Source of the DNA: Flavobacterium sp. I3-2
Lineage (GTDB): Bacteria; Bacteroidota; Bacteroidia; Flavobacteriales; Flavobacteriaceae
Assembly (NCBI RefSeq): GCF_013389595.1
Contig: NZ_CP058306.1
Span: 558,001 to 622,000, forward strand
Direction of reading: 5' to 3'
Length of the DNA: 64,000 bases
Part shown: positions 37,259-46,179 of the stretch, piece by piece
How positions within the stretch are numbered: the stretch's first letter is position 1
Layout of the letters: each line of letters begins with the position of its first letter
Made by a program: the position numbers and the translations under genes
The notes under the pieces: model-generated
What the model saw: only the letters and a program-made list of their open reading frames with translations
Databases searched by the model: none
What the model was told of the DNA's origin: nothing

Positions 37259-38914
37259 TTGAATAAATTCCTCTTTATATTAATTACATTAAGTTTTTTC
37301 AAAATGAATTCTCAGAATTTGATTTTGAAAATCAAAGGTAATACCGAAATAGAAAGTAAAACCATCGATAGTATTTCTTACCAAAAAAATCACGACGATG
37401 TAAAAAGCATCATTACTGAATTTGAAAAATTTCAGAACACCTTATATAATGATGGATATATAAATCAACGCTTACTTTCGTCTGAAAAAACAAACGATTC
37501 AACCTTTACATATCATATCGCTTTAAATAAGCGCATCAAAAGTATAAAAATAAATTTCGACTCAATAGATTCAAACGTAAAAAAAATATTAAATATCGAG
37601 GAAACGTTTACTGAAATCCCTATAAACAAAACCGAAAGTTTCATTGCTAATTACCTTCAGATTTTAGAGAAACAAGGTTATTCAATTAGTCAGATTAAGC
37701 TTGACAATCAAATCATTTCAGACAACCAAATTAATTCTCAGTTAAAAATCGTTTTAGACGAAAAAAGAAAAATCGATTTAATCACAATAAATCCGTACAC
37801 CAATTTCCCGAAAGGAATCAACAAGCAATTGCTAAAAAAATACATTAAAAAAGATTTTAACCAACAAACCATAAGTGAACTTCAAAAAGAACTTGGTCAA
37901 TTTCCATTCATCAAAACCTTAAAACCACCCGAAGTTTTGTTTACCGAAAACAATACGATTTTGTATTTATACCTTGAAAAGGCAAATGCAAATCAATTTG
38001 ATGGTTTGATTGGATTCGCAAATGATGATAACGGAACCGTCAGATTTAACGGAAATGTAGATTTAAAATTGATGAACATTTTAAACAAAGGTGAACAATT
38101 TAACTTATATTGGAGAAACGACGGAAATCAACAATCGACCTTTAATTTAGGAACCGAATTACCCTATTTATTCCAAAGTCCGATTGGATTAAAAGCAAAT
38201 TTGCAAATATTTAAACAAGACAGCACGCAACAAAATACCAAATTCAACGCGTCACTTTTATATTATATTACTTACAACAATAAAATTGGTCTGGGATATC
38301 AAAGCACAACCTCAGTTGCTGGAGAATTTAATACGTATGCCGCACAGAATTATTCGAATCGTTTTTTGACTTTGAATTACGAATATTCGCATTACAGAGA
38401 ACATGTATTATTTCCACTACAAACACGAGTTACCGCTTTGTTAGGAACAGGAAATCGAACGGATGATGAATCAAAAACCAAGCAACAATTTATTGACTTA
38501 GAAGCTTTTTATCATTTTTATCTCGATGAGCGGAATATTGTTTATCTAAAAGGAAAAGCCTATCAACTTTTTAGCCCAAACATATTATATAATGAGTTAT
38601 ATCGATTTGGTGGTGTACAAAACATTCGTGGATTTAACGAAAACACATTACAAGCACAATCGTTAGCCGGTATCTTTACAGAATATCGATTTGTACTTTC
38701 GCCAACATTATATGCGCATTCCATTACCGATTATGTGTATTATGTAGACGACTCAACCAATACCAAAGGAAATTTATATTCAGTTGGACTGGGAATTGGA
38801 ATTGCAACACCATCTGGATTATTTAATCTGATTTACGCTAACGGATTGCAACCTAAACAAGATTTTAAAATGAGTAATTCGATTATTCACTTGAGTTACA
38901 AAACACAGTTTTAA
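37259..38914 (+). CDS. BamA/TamA-like outer membrane protein
   Basis: The 551-residue protein has a hydrophobic leader (about residues 1-18, ending MNSQN), then two or three POTRA-like alpha/beta modules to about residue 225, and a beta-barrel C-terminal half. The motif QNIRGFNENTL is the RGF signature of the Omp85 loop, and the last residues (SIIHLSYKTQF) end in an aromatic as barrel proteins do. The frame opens with TTG at 37259. The next methionine (residue 15) would destroy the signal peptide and a stop lies upstream at 37229, so TTG is the probable start. An insertion or translocation role in the outer membrane is inferred; the substrate is unknown. Confidence 0.8.
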   Translation: MNKFLFILITLSFFKMNSQNLILKIKGNTEIESKTIDSISYQKNHDDVKSIITEFEKFQNTLYNDGYINQRLLSSEKTNDSTFTYHIALNKRIKSIKINFDSIDSNVKKILNIEETFTEIPINKTESFIANYLQILEKQGYSISQIKLDNQIISDNQINSQLKIVLDEKRKIDLITINPYTNFPKGINKQLLKKYIKKDFNQQTISELQKELGQFPFIKTLKPPEVLFTENNTILYLYLEKANANQFDGLIGFANDDNGTVRFNGNVDLKLMNILNKGEQFNLYWRNDGNQQSTFNLGTELPYLFQSPIGLKANLQIFKQDSTQQNTKFNASLLYYITYNNKIGLGYQSTTSVAGEFNTYAAQNYSNRFLTLNYEYSHYREHVLFPLQTRVTALLGTGNRTDDESKTKQQFIDLEAFYHFYLDERNIVYLKGKAYQLFSPNILYNELYRFGGVQNIRGFNENTLQAQSLAGIFTEYRFVLSPTLYAHSITDYVYYVDDSTNTKGNLYSVGLGIGIATPSGLFNLIYANGLQPKQDFKMSNSIIHLSYKTQF

Positions 38915-38916
38915 AA

Positions 38917-38951
38917 AAATAAGCAGACTAATTAAAGTCTGCTTATTTTTT
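38917..38951. terminator. Bidirectional terminator between convergent genes
   Basis: AATAAGCAGACT / AGTCTGCTTATT with a short AT loop is flanked by A7 and T5. It closes the Omp85-like gene and overlaps the last codons of the minus-strand lipoprotein gene. Confidence 0.88.
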
Positions 38952-39197
38952 ATTTTCAAGTTTTCTTGCGTTCATAACTGAATCGATTACTGTTTGCGGA
39001 ACATTTCCATAAACATAAACCGAATCCGTAACACGAACTTGCCCCATATAATTCATACCTTGTTGAAGCTGAACCGCATCTAAAGAAATGGACTGAGCCA
39101 ATACATCTACATCAAAATTAGATTTATCTAAAGTCGCATTTGTTTTACACGAAATAAAAAACAAACATCCAACAGAAAGCAATACATATTTTTTCAT
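38943..39197 (-). CDS. Small lipoprotein of unknown function
   Basis: The 84-residue protein has a lipoprotein signal (MKKYVLLSVGCLFFISCKTN) with a lipobox-like FISC (Cys17). The mature part is about 65 residues with no recognised domain. It contains VQLQQGMNYMGQVRVTDSVY and YGNVPQTVIDSVM, which look like a short beta region and a helix. It diverges from rlmB and converges on the Omp85-like gene. Small lipoproteins of this kind are poorly characterised; I do not recognise it further. Confidence 0.75.
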   Translation of the reverse strand: MKKYVLLSVGCLFFISCKTNATLDKSNFDVDVLAQSISLDAVQLQQGMNYMGQVRVTDSVYVYGNVPQTVIDSVMNARKLENKK

Positions 39198-39250
39198 AAA
39201 AATAGATTTAACCTAAGGATAAATTTTCTCAGAATTTATAAATATAATAA

Positions 39251-39258
39251 TATCTTTG
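39251..39258 (+). promoter_or_regulatory. Putative -7 promoter element of rlmB, almost touching the start codon
   Basis: TATCTTTG fits TAnnTTTG and ends four bases before the ATG at 39263, implying a leaderless or nearly leaderless transcript. No -33 TTTG is apparent. Confidence 0.45.
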
Positions 39259-39262
39259 CATT

Positions 39263-40000
39263 ATGCAAAACGAACATCAAATATTTGGAATTCGTGCAAT
39301 TATCGAGGCGATAAATGCAGGAAAAGAAATCGATAAAGTATTTATCCAGAAAGAAGCTCAAGGTGAATTAATGCAAGAGCTAATGAAAACAATGAAAAAG
39401 GGAAACATCAATTTCTCTTATGTTCCTGTTGAAAAATTAAACAAATTAAGCAAATTCAATAATCACCAAGGTGCAGTTGCTTCAATTGCTCCGATTAAAT
39501 TTGTTGAACTAGAAAGCTTAATCGAAACCATATCAGAATCTGAAAAAACACCTCTAATTTTAATATTAGACCAATTATCAGATGCTCGTAATTTTGGAGC
39601 TATTATCCGTACCGCAGAATGTACAGGTGTTGACGCTATCATCATCGGAAAACAAGGAGCTGCGCCTGTAAACGGCGACACAGTAAAAACTTCTGCCGGA
39701 GCGGTTTTCAACATTCCAATTTGTAAAGTTGACCATATTAAAGATGCTATTTTCTATTTACAAGGTTCAGGTTATGTTACTGTGGCTGCAACCGAAAAAA
39801 CAGAAAACAACATTTACGACATTAACTTCAATCAACCTATTGCGATTATTATGGGTTCTGAAGACAAAGGAGTAAATCCATCGGTTTTAAAAATTGTAGA
39901 CGAAAAAGCAAAATTACCAATGTACGGAACCATCTCTTCATTGAATGTTTCTGTAGCTTGCGGTGCTTTTTTATATGAAGCCGTTCGTCAAAGATTATAA
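39263..40000 (+). CDS. rlmB: 23S rRNA 2'-O-methyltransferase of the TrmH family (RlmB type)
   Basis: RlmB methylates the 2'-oxygen of G2251 in the 23S rRNA P loop using S-adenosylmethionine. The 245-residue protein has the substrate-binding N-domain (HQIFGIRAIIEAINAGKEID) and a SPOUT catalytic domain with motif 1 DARNFGAIIRTAECTGVD, motif 2 IAIIMGSEDKGVNPSVL and motif 3 GTISSLNVSVACGAFLYEA, which form the trefoil knot. Close paralogues in this family methylate tRNA, so the exact site is inferred. A terminator hairpin follows. Confidence 0.9.
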   Translation: MQNEHQIFGIRAIIEAINAGKEIDKVFIQKEAQGELMQELMKTMKKGNINFSYVPVEKLNKLSKFNNHQGAVASIAPIKFVELESLIETISESEKTPLILILDQLSDARNFGAIIRTAECTGVDAIIIGKQGAAPVNGDTVKTSAGAVFNIPICKVDHIKDAIFYLQGSGYVTVAATEKTENNIYDINFNQPIAIIMGSEDKGVNPSVLKIVDEKAKLPMYGTISSLNVSVACGAFLYEAVRQRL

Positions 40001-40030
40001 GAAAATTTTAGAATTCGAATAAAATACATG

Positions 40031-40075
40031 ATGAGATATTGAGTTTGCACAACAAATTTAATATCTCATTTTTTA
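40031..40075 (+). terminator. Terminator-like inverted repeat after rlmB
   Basis: The perfect 10-bp arms ATGAGATATT (40031-40040) and AATATCTCAT (40060-40069) enclose 19 bases and are followed by TTTTT. The loop is longer than in the other terminators here and contains GAGTTTGCAC, a weak -7-like sequence. Confidence 0.6.
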
Positions 40076-40086
40076 ATAAAACAATT

Positions 40087-41136
40087 ATGAAAAACGACGT
40101 TAAAATAGAATATCGTAAACCCATTTATCCGATTATTCCTGAACTTATGGAATATTTAGAAAAATACAATCGTACTACAAAAACAAGTGTTTTTTACGAT
40201 GATTTGATGCGTTTTTCAGGTTTCATTTCTTTAGAAGACAAAGACGGAAACGACACGCTTTGGTTGCGAGTTTATTATCCAGAATTCGAACAAAAGGAAA
40301 TTGAAGACAGCTTAAATAAAATTTACACTTTATTACATTCTAACGGCGATAAAGATGTTTTACCTTATCTAAAAGTTGATAGTATTGATTTCTGTACGTT
40401 CGGAAATTCAAAACCATTTCGTGTAAAAGTGCGTAATATCTTAAACGATAATTACACCAATTTTTACATTAAACGTGCCGATGCTTCTCGTTTATACGGA
40501 TTGGAATTAGAAGAAATGCTTTTGCCCTATCCGATGAATTACTTGGTTTACAAAGACACTTTAATTGAAGAACATATTTTAGGAATTCCGGGCGATGTGT
40601 TTATTAAAAATCATTTACCAAATTGTAACGAATTAGAAAAAGCACAGATTTCTAAAGAGTTTGTTAAGTTTAATGAACGTTGCATGATTGGTCTTTTAGG
40701 CGATATGCGTTCGTACAATTATGTGGTTATTCCAACGCATGATTTTGATCAAGTAGTTTACAGAATTCGACCAATTGATTTTGACCAACAGAATTACGAA
40801 GGCAATTTAAAAATCTATTTACCGCAGTATTTCAAAGAAAACTTTACGATGGTTCAAATGGTTTTAGAAAAACTAGTTCGCGGTTCGATGGAGCAATATC
40901 GTAGAGAAGTTCGTTCGGTGATAGCACGTCGTGTTTTAGCAAACAAAGAACGCTTTGATGATTTGATTGCTGTAATGAAAAAAGACAACATTGCACCTTT
41001 TGAGCACGTTGAAAACCTAAGAAAAGCTTTACAAAAATTAACGCACGAAAAAGCTTTTAAAAACTGCGAAACTATGGGAGAAATTCTGGATACGGCAATT
41101 CAATTTGTGATTCGAAATTACAAGAATACGAATTAA
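40087..41136 (+). CDS. Conserved protein of unknown function
   Basis: I do not recognise a domain in this 349-residue, apparently cytoplasmic protein (no signal peptide, no transmembrane segment). It has an acidic and aromatic N-terminal part (KIEYRKPIYPIIPELMEYLE) and a middle region with RVRPIDFDQQ-like text (YRIRPIDFDQQNYEGN). The C-terminal half is helical and basic (RGSMEQYRREVRSVIARRVL). The frame opens at 40039, but that lies within the hairpin after rlmB, so the ATG at 40087 (MKNDVKIEYR) is chosen. Its last 65 bases overlap the end of the rhomboid gene on the other strand. Confidence 0.75.
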   Translation: MKNDVKIEYRKPIYPIIPELMEYLEKYNRTTKTSVFYDDLMRFSGFISLEDKDGNDTLWLRVYYPEFEQKEIEDSLNKIYTLLHSNGDKDVLPYLKVDSIDFCTFGNSKPFRVKVRNILNDNYTNFYIKRADASRLYGLELEEMLLPYPMNYLVYKDTLIEEHILGIPGDVFIKNHLPNCNELEKAQISKEFVKFNERCMIGLLGDMRSYNYVVIPTHDFDQVVYRIRPIDFDQQNYEGNLKIYLPQYFKENFTMVQMVLEKLVRGSMEQYRREVRSVIARRVLANKERFDDLIAVMKKDNIAPFEHVENLRKALQKLTHEKAFKNCETMGEILDTAIQFVIRNYKNTN

Positions 41137-41890
41137 ATTCATAAGTAACTTTACCTGAATAAATCATCGAATATTCTAAATATTTAATGGTTCTTTTGGG
41201 TTTATTTAACTCGATATAATTTTTAGGTTTCGGATTAAAATCCCCTTTTTCATCAAAATGTTTCATGAAATTATCTTCAGAAGCGTCAAAATCGGGATGT
41301 TGCCAATCGTATTTATAAATCGGTTCGTATTGACGTTTTTCTAACGTAAAAGCTAAAATCAAACCAACAATAAATCCTGATAAATGCCCTTCCCAAGAAA
41401 TACCTTTTTCGACATCTGGAAACAAATACCAAATAGAACCTCCGTAAATTAAAACCACGAAAAACGAAAGTGCCATCAATCGATAATATTTGGTTCGCAT
41501 TCCTGCGAAGAAAATAAAACTCGTTAAAACATAAACGATACCGCTTGCACCGATATGAAAACTTTCACGTCCAATAAGCCAAGTTCCAAGTCCAGAAGCT
41601 AACCAACCAATTAGTAAAACTTTCCAAAAATCTTCTCTATAAAAGAAATATAAAATTGGTAAAAGTACAGCTAACGCTAAAGAGTTATTTGTAATATGAC
41701 CAATGTTCCCGTGAAGAAATGGGCTGAACAAAACACCTCTTAAACCTTCAAAAGTTCGAGGGTAAATTCCGAATTCATTCAATTCTAAAAAATAGCTCCA
41801 GTTTAAATAATAAACCGACCACATTCCTAAAATAAATAAAAAAGGATTTAATATAACGTTTGTTGAAAATTCAAATTTCTTTTCTTGCAT
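41072..41890 (-). CDS. Rhomboid family intramembrane serine protease
   Basis: The 272-residue inner membrane protein has about six transmembrane helices. The catalytic Ser is in HIGASGIVYVL (GxSG motif) and the catalytic His in SWEGHLSGFIVG. HGNIGHITNNSLAL carries the HxxxN of the oxyanion region. Rhomboids cleave membrane proteins within or next to their transmembrane segments; the substrate here is unknown. A cytoplasmic C-terminal tail of about 80 residues follows the last helix, and its final part overlaps the neighbouring gene. The start is placed at MQEKKFEFS (41890), four codons into the frame. Confidence 0.88.
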   Translation of the reverse strand: MQEKKFEFSTNVILNPFLFILGMWSVYYLNWSYFLELNEFGIYPRTFEGLRGVLFSPFLHGNIGHITNNSLALAVLLPILYFFYREDFWKVLLIGWLASGLGTWLIGRESFHIGASGIVYVLTSFIFFAGMRTKYYRLMALSFFVVLIYGGSIWYLFPDVEKGISWEGHLSGFIVGLILAFTLEKRQYEPIYKYDWQHPDFDASEDNFMKHFDEKGDFNPKPKNYIELNKPKRTIKYLEYSMIYSGKVTYEFNSYSCNFESQIELPYPEFLP

Positions 41891-41982
41891 AATCAAAAGC
41901 AATCAAAAAATCAACCACAAAAAAAAGACTGCTATTTTGACAGAAATGAAAAAATTAAAAACGATTTTATTATTTTTACAAA

Positions 41983-43260
41983 ATGGAAGCACCTTTAGCA
42001 GAACGCATTCGTCCAAAACGATTAGAAGATTACATCAGTCAGACACATTTGGTTGGTGAATCAGGTATTTTAACACAAAACATCAAACGTGGATTAATTC
42101 CTTCGATGATTTTTTGGGGACCTCCAGGAACCGGAAAAACTACTTTAGCAGAAATTATTGCTCAAGAAAGTGAACGTCCGTTTTATGTTCTAAGTGCGAT
42201 TAATGCAGGAGTTAAAGATGTTCGTGAAGTTATCGAAAAGGCAAAAAATAGCGGTGGTATTTTCACAGCAAAAAATCCTATTTTGTTTATTGATGAGATT
42301 CATCGTTTTAGTAAATCCCAGCAAGATTCTCTTTTAGCTGCCGTCGAAAAAGGTTGGATTACATTAATTGGTGCAACTACAGAAAACCCAAGTTTTGAGG
42401 TTATTCCAGCCCTACTTTCGCGTTGTCAAGTTTACACCTTAAACGCCTTTACAAAAGACGATTTACAAGCTTTATTGGAACGCGCAATCAAAACAGACAA
42501 TCTTCTAAAAACAAAGAATATTGAATTAAAAGAAGTTGAAACCTTATTCCGAATTTCTGGTGGCGATGGTCGAAAACTTTTAAACACGTTTGAATTAATT
42601 GTGAACTCAATTTCTGGAGATGAGATTGAAATCACCAATGATAAAGTTTTACAAGTTGTTCAACAAAATACGGTTAGATACGACAAAACTGGCGAACAAC
42701 ATTATGACATAATTTCCGCTTTTATAAAATCGATTCGCGGAAGCGACCCAAACGGAGCCGTTTATTGGTTAGCAAGAATGATTGAAGGCGGCGAAGATTT
42801 AAAATTCATCGCTCGAAGATTGGTTATTTCCGCTTCTGAAGATATTGGTTTAGCAAATCCGACAGCGATTATTATGGCAAATAATATCTTTCAATCGGTT
42901 TCAGTTATTGGCTATCCAGAAAGTAGAATTTTATTAAGTCAGTGTGCTATTTATTTAGCTACTTCTCCAAAAAGTAACGCAAGTTATTTAGCCATCGGAA
43001 AAGCGCAACAAGTAGTAAAACAAACTGGCGACTTATCGGTTCCGATACATCTGAGAAATGCGCCAACTAAATTAATGAAAGAATTAGGTTACGGCGAAGA
43101 TTATAAATATTCACACGATTATCCTGGGAATTTTGCTTATCAGGAATTTTTACCCGACGAATTGAGTAATGTTCCGTTTTACGAACCTGGTGAAAACACA
43201 AGAGAAAAACAAACACAAGATTTCTTACGTCAACGTTGGCAAGGAAAATATAATTATTAA
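41983..43260 (+). CDS. rarA: Replication-associated recombination protein A (AAA+ ATPase)
   Basis: RarA (MgsA in Escherichia coli) acts at stalled replication forks together with SSB. The 425-residue protein shows Walker [13 protein letters not shown] (about residues 46-57), Walker [17 protein letters not shown], sensor 1 [11 protein letters not shown] and the arginine finger region ALLSRCQVY. The C-terminal tetramerisation domain shows [19 protein letters not shown] and SEDIGLANP. The start [18 protein letters not shown] is the conserved one. Monocistronic, closed by a bidirectional terminator. Confidence 0.96.
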   Translation: MEAPLAERIRPKRLEDYISQTHLVGESGILTQNIKRGLIPSMIFWGPPGTGKTTLAEIIAQESERPFYVLSAINAGVKDVREVIEKAKNSGGIFTAKNPILFIDEIHRFSKSQQDSLLAAVEKGWITLIGATTENPSFEVIPALLSRCQVYTLNAFTKDDLQALLERAIKTDNLLKTKNIELKEVETLFRISGGDGRKLLNTFELIVNSISGDEIEITNDKVLQVVQQNTVRYDKTGEQHYDIISAFIKSIRGSDPNGAVYWLARMIEGGEDLKFIARRLVISASEDIGLANPTAIIMANNIFQSVSVIGYPESRILLSQCAIYLATSPKSNASYLAIGKAQQVVKQTGDLSVPIHLRNAPTKLMKELGYGEDYKYSHDYPGNFAYQEFLPDELSNVPFYEPGENTREKQTQDFLRQRWQGKYNY

Positions 43261-43290
43261 AAAAGCACTTCTTTCGAAGTGCTTTTTTAG
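43259..43290. terminator. Bidirectional terminator between rarA and the six-gene operon
   Basis: AAAAAAGCACTTC / GAAGTGCTTTTTT with a four-base loop, symmetric and flanked by A- and T-runs. Confidence 0.9.
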
Positions 43291-43293
43291 CAA

Positions 43294-43710
43294 TTAGTTA
43301 ATTTTTAGACGTCCAATTGTTGAATATTTAAAAATATTCTGAAGCGCATCCATATACGATTTACTATGTAATTTCAAGCGGCTTTTTCCACTATTATTAA
43401 AAACGATATTGCCTTTACAATCTTTAAGTACAAAAGTTAATTCAGTTGACAAACTTCCTTTACCTCTTGTTAATTCACCAACATATTCAGCACATGGATC
43501 TAAACGAACTTCTTGAGGCATCTCATTATCAAAATAAACAATATAACCTAAGTTTTCTAATTTTTGCTTTAAAGCTGTATTCAATCTATATTCGTTAGGT
43601 TCTGACTGAAAATCGTATGTTCTTTTCAAATTGATAAATTTCACATCTTGTTTTTGAGCACTCATTCCTAGAGAAAAAAGCGCTATAAATAGCAATATTA
43701 TTTTTTTCAT
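43294..43710 (-). CDS. Secreted protein of unknown function
   Basis: The 138-residue protein has a signal peptide (MKKIILLFIALFSLGMSAQ, cleavage after AQ). The mature part is basic with one predicted alpha/beta region and two cysteines (PCAEY, KDCKG) that could pair in the periplasm. I do not recognise a family. It follows the YjjG-type gene by 2 bases and is the last gene of the radC-ABC operon, just before the terminator. Confidence 0.75.
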   Translation of the reverse strand: MKKIILLFIALFSLGMSAQKQDVKFINLKRTYDFQSEPNEYRLNTALKQKLENLGYIVYFDNEMPQEVRLDPCAEYVGELTRGKGSLSTELTFVLKDCKGNIVFNNSGKSRLKLHSKSYMDALQNIFKYSTIGRLKIN

Positions 43711-43712
43711 TT

Positions 43713-44402
43713 TTATAAAATATTTTTTAATTGAATTAATTCATTAATAGTAACAAATTCTTGTTCGACGTTAGTTTTAAATTCATCAAACCAAACAACC
43801 TGAAGTCCAGCATTTAAAGCTCCGTTTATATCTGCATCTAAATTATCACCAATCATCAAACTTTGTTCGGCAAAAACTTTTGCAAGATTTAAAGCGTAAT
43901 TAAAAATTTCAGGATCTGGTTTTTTAACGCCTGCTAATTCTGAATTTGTAACTGTACAAAAATATTGATTTAGATTGGCATTTTTTAATTTTAATTCTTG
44001 AACTTTATCAGGTCCATTTGTAATAATATGCAAATTATATTTAGACTTTAAGTAAGATAAAGTTTCATGAGCGCCTTCGAAAACATGGTTGTAATTGGGT
44101 AAATTTTCGATAAACAAATCGGCAATCTGATAGATAATTTCATCTGACGGTTGCATATTTACCATCTTAAAAGTATCAGCCAAACGTGCATAACGTAAAT
44201 ACTCATGCGTAATTTCTTTTTTAGTCATTTTATCCCAATAATAATCGTTAATTGGTTTAAAATGCTTCATAAAATCAGAATGTACATCCAAATTCAAATC
44301 TTCGAAAATCTGAAGGAAAGTTAATTCAGAATTCTTCTCGAAGTCATAAATCGTATGATCTAAATCAAAGAAAATATCGGTTATTTTTTCAAAATCTTTC
44401 AC
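43713..44402 (-). CDS. YjjG-type noncanonical pyrimidine nucleotidase (HAD superfamily)
   Basis: The 229-residue cytoplasmic phosphatase shows HAD motif I IFFDLDHTIYDFEKN (nucleophile and general-acid Asp, about residues 10-24), motif II LHIITNGP, motif III KPDPEIFNYAL and motif IV LMIGDNLDADINGALNAG. YjjG-type enzymes hydrolyse noncanonical pyrimidine monophosphates and so clean the nucleotide pool. The start codon is GTG and its G is shared with the TAG stop of the upstream gene (TAGTG), so the two are translationally coupled. Confidence 0.88.
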   Translation of the reverse strand: MKDFEKITDIFFDLDHTIYDFEKNSELTFLQIFEDLNLDVHSDFMKHFKPINDYYWDKMTKKEITHEYLRYARLADTFKMVNMQPSDEIIYQIADLFIENLPNYNHVFEGAHETLSYLKSKYNLHIITNGPDKVQELKLKNANLNQYFCTVTNSELAGVKKPDPEIFNYALNLAKVFAEQSLMIGDNLDADINGALNAGLQVVWFDEFKTNVEQEFVTINELIQLKNIL

Positions 44403-44887
44403 TATTTTCCTTTTACAATTACAGCATTATCAATATGATAAATCCAATCTTCGATATCTTTATCGTTAAAACGGAAATTCCCTTCGATTGTAACATATTG
44501 ATCGGTTTTTAATTTTGGAGTCGGCCCTTTAAATTTCAACCCCATAATCGTTTCAGGCCCAGCATTTCCACAGAAAAAACATTGTGCAAAAACATTCTTA
44601 CTTAATGCATAAGTTTTATTATCGATAGGTACAATAAAACCTTTAGCAACAATTTTCTTCCCTTGTTTAGTTTTCAAATTTGCATTAATAACCGGAAACA
44701 TCACTTCGCCATAAGTGGGATCTTTTTTCTTCAGAAAGGTAATATTTCCTAATTGTTTCCAGGTAATGGTATCTTTTTGTTGAAAATATTCAAAATCATT
44801 TTCTTTTGTTTCGTGATTAAAAGTTGTAAAACTCATCAATGCAAAAGCACTGAAAACAACCGCAGGTAATATATATTTTTTAAGCAT
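44402..44887 (-). CDS. DUF3299-like exported CxxC protein
   Basis: The 161-residue protein has a signal peptide (about residues 1-18) and a mature beta-rich domain. That domain has GFIVPIDNKTYALSKNVF followed by QCFFCGNAGPETIMG, a CxxC with a nearby Glu that could bind a metal. The text resembles the DUF3299 family, often encoded beside LolD/FtsX-like ABC genes. Its ATG overlaps the end of the permease gene by 8 bases. Given the histidine-rich permease upstream, a periplasmic metal-handling role is a reasonable inference; nothing in the sequence proves it. Confidence 0.6.
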   Translation of the reverse strand: MLKKYILPAVVFSAFALMSFTTFNHETKENDFEYFQQKDTITWKQLGNITFLKKKDPTYGEVMFPVINANLKTKQGKKIVAKGFIVPIDNKTYALSKNVFAQCFFCGNAGPETIMGLKFKGPTPKLKTDQYVTIEGNFRFNDKDIEDWIYHIDNAVIVKGK

Positions 44888-46178
44888 TTGCTAATGTTTT
44901 TGATATGTTTAAATAATAAGCTTTAATTGCTGGAATTAAGGCTGCTAAAATTCCGACAAATAAAGTCAGTAAGAACAAAACACCTTCTTTTTCCCAAATG
45001 AATTCAAACGGATTAAAAGCCATTTTAAATTCAGCCTCGGAAGAAAGTGAAATGAAATACAAAGCGATTCTTCCAAAAATCATTCCGAAAACAAAGCCTG
45101 TAATACAAAGTAATAAACTTTCTATCAGAACCAATTTTAAAAGTTGTAAACGTGTTGCACCATTCACACGTAATAAAGCAAATTCGAACTTACGTTCTTT
45201 TAAAGTATTATAAAGTGCTACAAAAATACTAATTCCAGAAATCAACATGATTCCGTAAGCTAAATATTGTAAAGCCGTTAAACCAACTCCGAACAATGAA
45301 AACAAACGATTGATTTCGATTGCTGGCGAAGCTGCTTGCATTTCGGTATTTTGTGGTATCATTCTTGGCCACGTCACAATTCCCATTTTATTTCGAAACT
45401 TTAAAAGAACAGCTGTAATTTCTTTTCCTTCTAAAGAAGTAACTTCACTATGTTCGTGATTACAATCTGCGGTATGTTCGTGATCGTGCATTTCATCATG
45501 GTCGTGGTCGTGTTCTTCTCCTTCAGCATGAACATGAACTTCTTCACCTTCGTGGCTGTGATCGTGGTCGTGCATATTCCAAACTGATTCGATATTTGAT
45601 AAAATCACTTTATCTAAAATCTTTCCGGTTTTAGAAGTAATACCAACAATAGTATAAGGTTTATCTTCATGAACTTCTCCACCTTCTTCAGCATCGCCAT
45701 GCGTTCCTAAAAAAGTATCTCCAACTTTTAAACCTAAATTTTGAGCGATTTCGTAACCAACAACCACTTCAAAATCTTTTTGAAAAACCTGTCCTTGCAT
45801 GACTTCACCTCCATATTTTGAAATATAATCAGGTGTAGTTCCGATGATTTTATATCCTTTGTAATTATCGCCGTAAGCCAACGGAATTGCAGAAGCGACA
45901 AACGGATTTTCCATCCATTTTTTAGCTTCTAAATAATTGATATTTCCGGGAGGCGCATCGATTTGATAAACTGAAGAAAGCACCAATTGCAACGGACTTC
46001 CTTTGGCTCCAAGAACCAAATCAATATCATCCATTGAAGATGAAAACTGTTCTTCGAATTGCTTTTGCAATAAAATCAAAACGGTGATAATAGATACCGA
46101 AGCCGTTAAAAGCAAAACGCTTAAAACCGTATTTAGTGGTTTGAACCACATATTTTTCCAAGCTATTTTCCCAATCAT
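44880..46178 (-). CDS. ABC transporter permease (FtsX/MacB type) with a histidine-rich loop
   Basis: The 432-residue inner membrane protein has the MacB/FtsX layout. One transmembrane helix lies near residues 13-33, followed by a large periplasmic domain and three helices after residue 300 (ALQYLAYGIMLISGISIFVA, then LIESLLLCITGFVFGMIFG and VLFLLTLFVGILAALIPAIK). Within the periplasmic part (about residues 198-243) is a segment with 14 histidines plus many Asp/Glu (MHDHDHSHEGEEVHVHAEGE and HDHDHDEMHDHEHTADCNHE), which should bind Zn, Cu or Ni. It pairs with the ATPase encoded 1 base upstream. Such systems are mechanotransmitters or exporters; the histidine loop suggests metal sensing or transport. 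Confidence 0.85.
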   Translation of the reverse strand: MIGKIAWKNMWFKPLNTVLSVLLLTASVSIITVLILLQKQFEEQFSSSMDDIDLVLGAKGSPLQLVLSSVYQIDAPPGNINYLEAKKWMENPFVASAIPLAYGDNYKGYKIIGTTPDYISKYGGEVMQGQVFQKDFEVVVGYEIAQNLGLKVGDTFLGTHGDAEEGGEVHEDKPYTIVGITSKTGKILDKVILSNIESVWNMHDHDHSHEGEEVHVHAEGEEHDHDHDEMHDHEHTADCNHEHSEVTSLEGKEITAVLLKFRNKMGIVTWPRMIPQNTEMQAASPAIEINRLFSLFGVGLTALQYLAYGIMLISGISIFVALYNTLKERKFEFALLRVNGATRLQLLKLVLIESLLLCITGFVFGMIFGRIALYFISLSSEAEFKMAFNPFEFIWEKEGVLFLLTLFVGILAALIPAIKAYYLNISKTLANA

Positions 46179-46179
46179 A

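Noticed and set aside
40021..40070. Promoter in the hairpin loop after rlmB, analogous to the rplC arrangement
   Set aside because: The loop sequence TGAGTTTG misses the essential A of TAnnTTTG and the arms are followed by a T-run, so a terminator explains it better.
45480..45570. HD-rich run as a frameshift or microsatellite artefact
   Set aside because: The frame stays open on both sides with intact permease helices and codons vary within the run, so it is coding.
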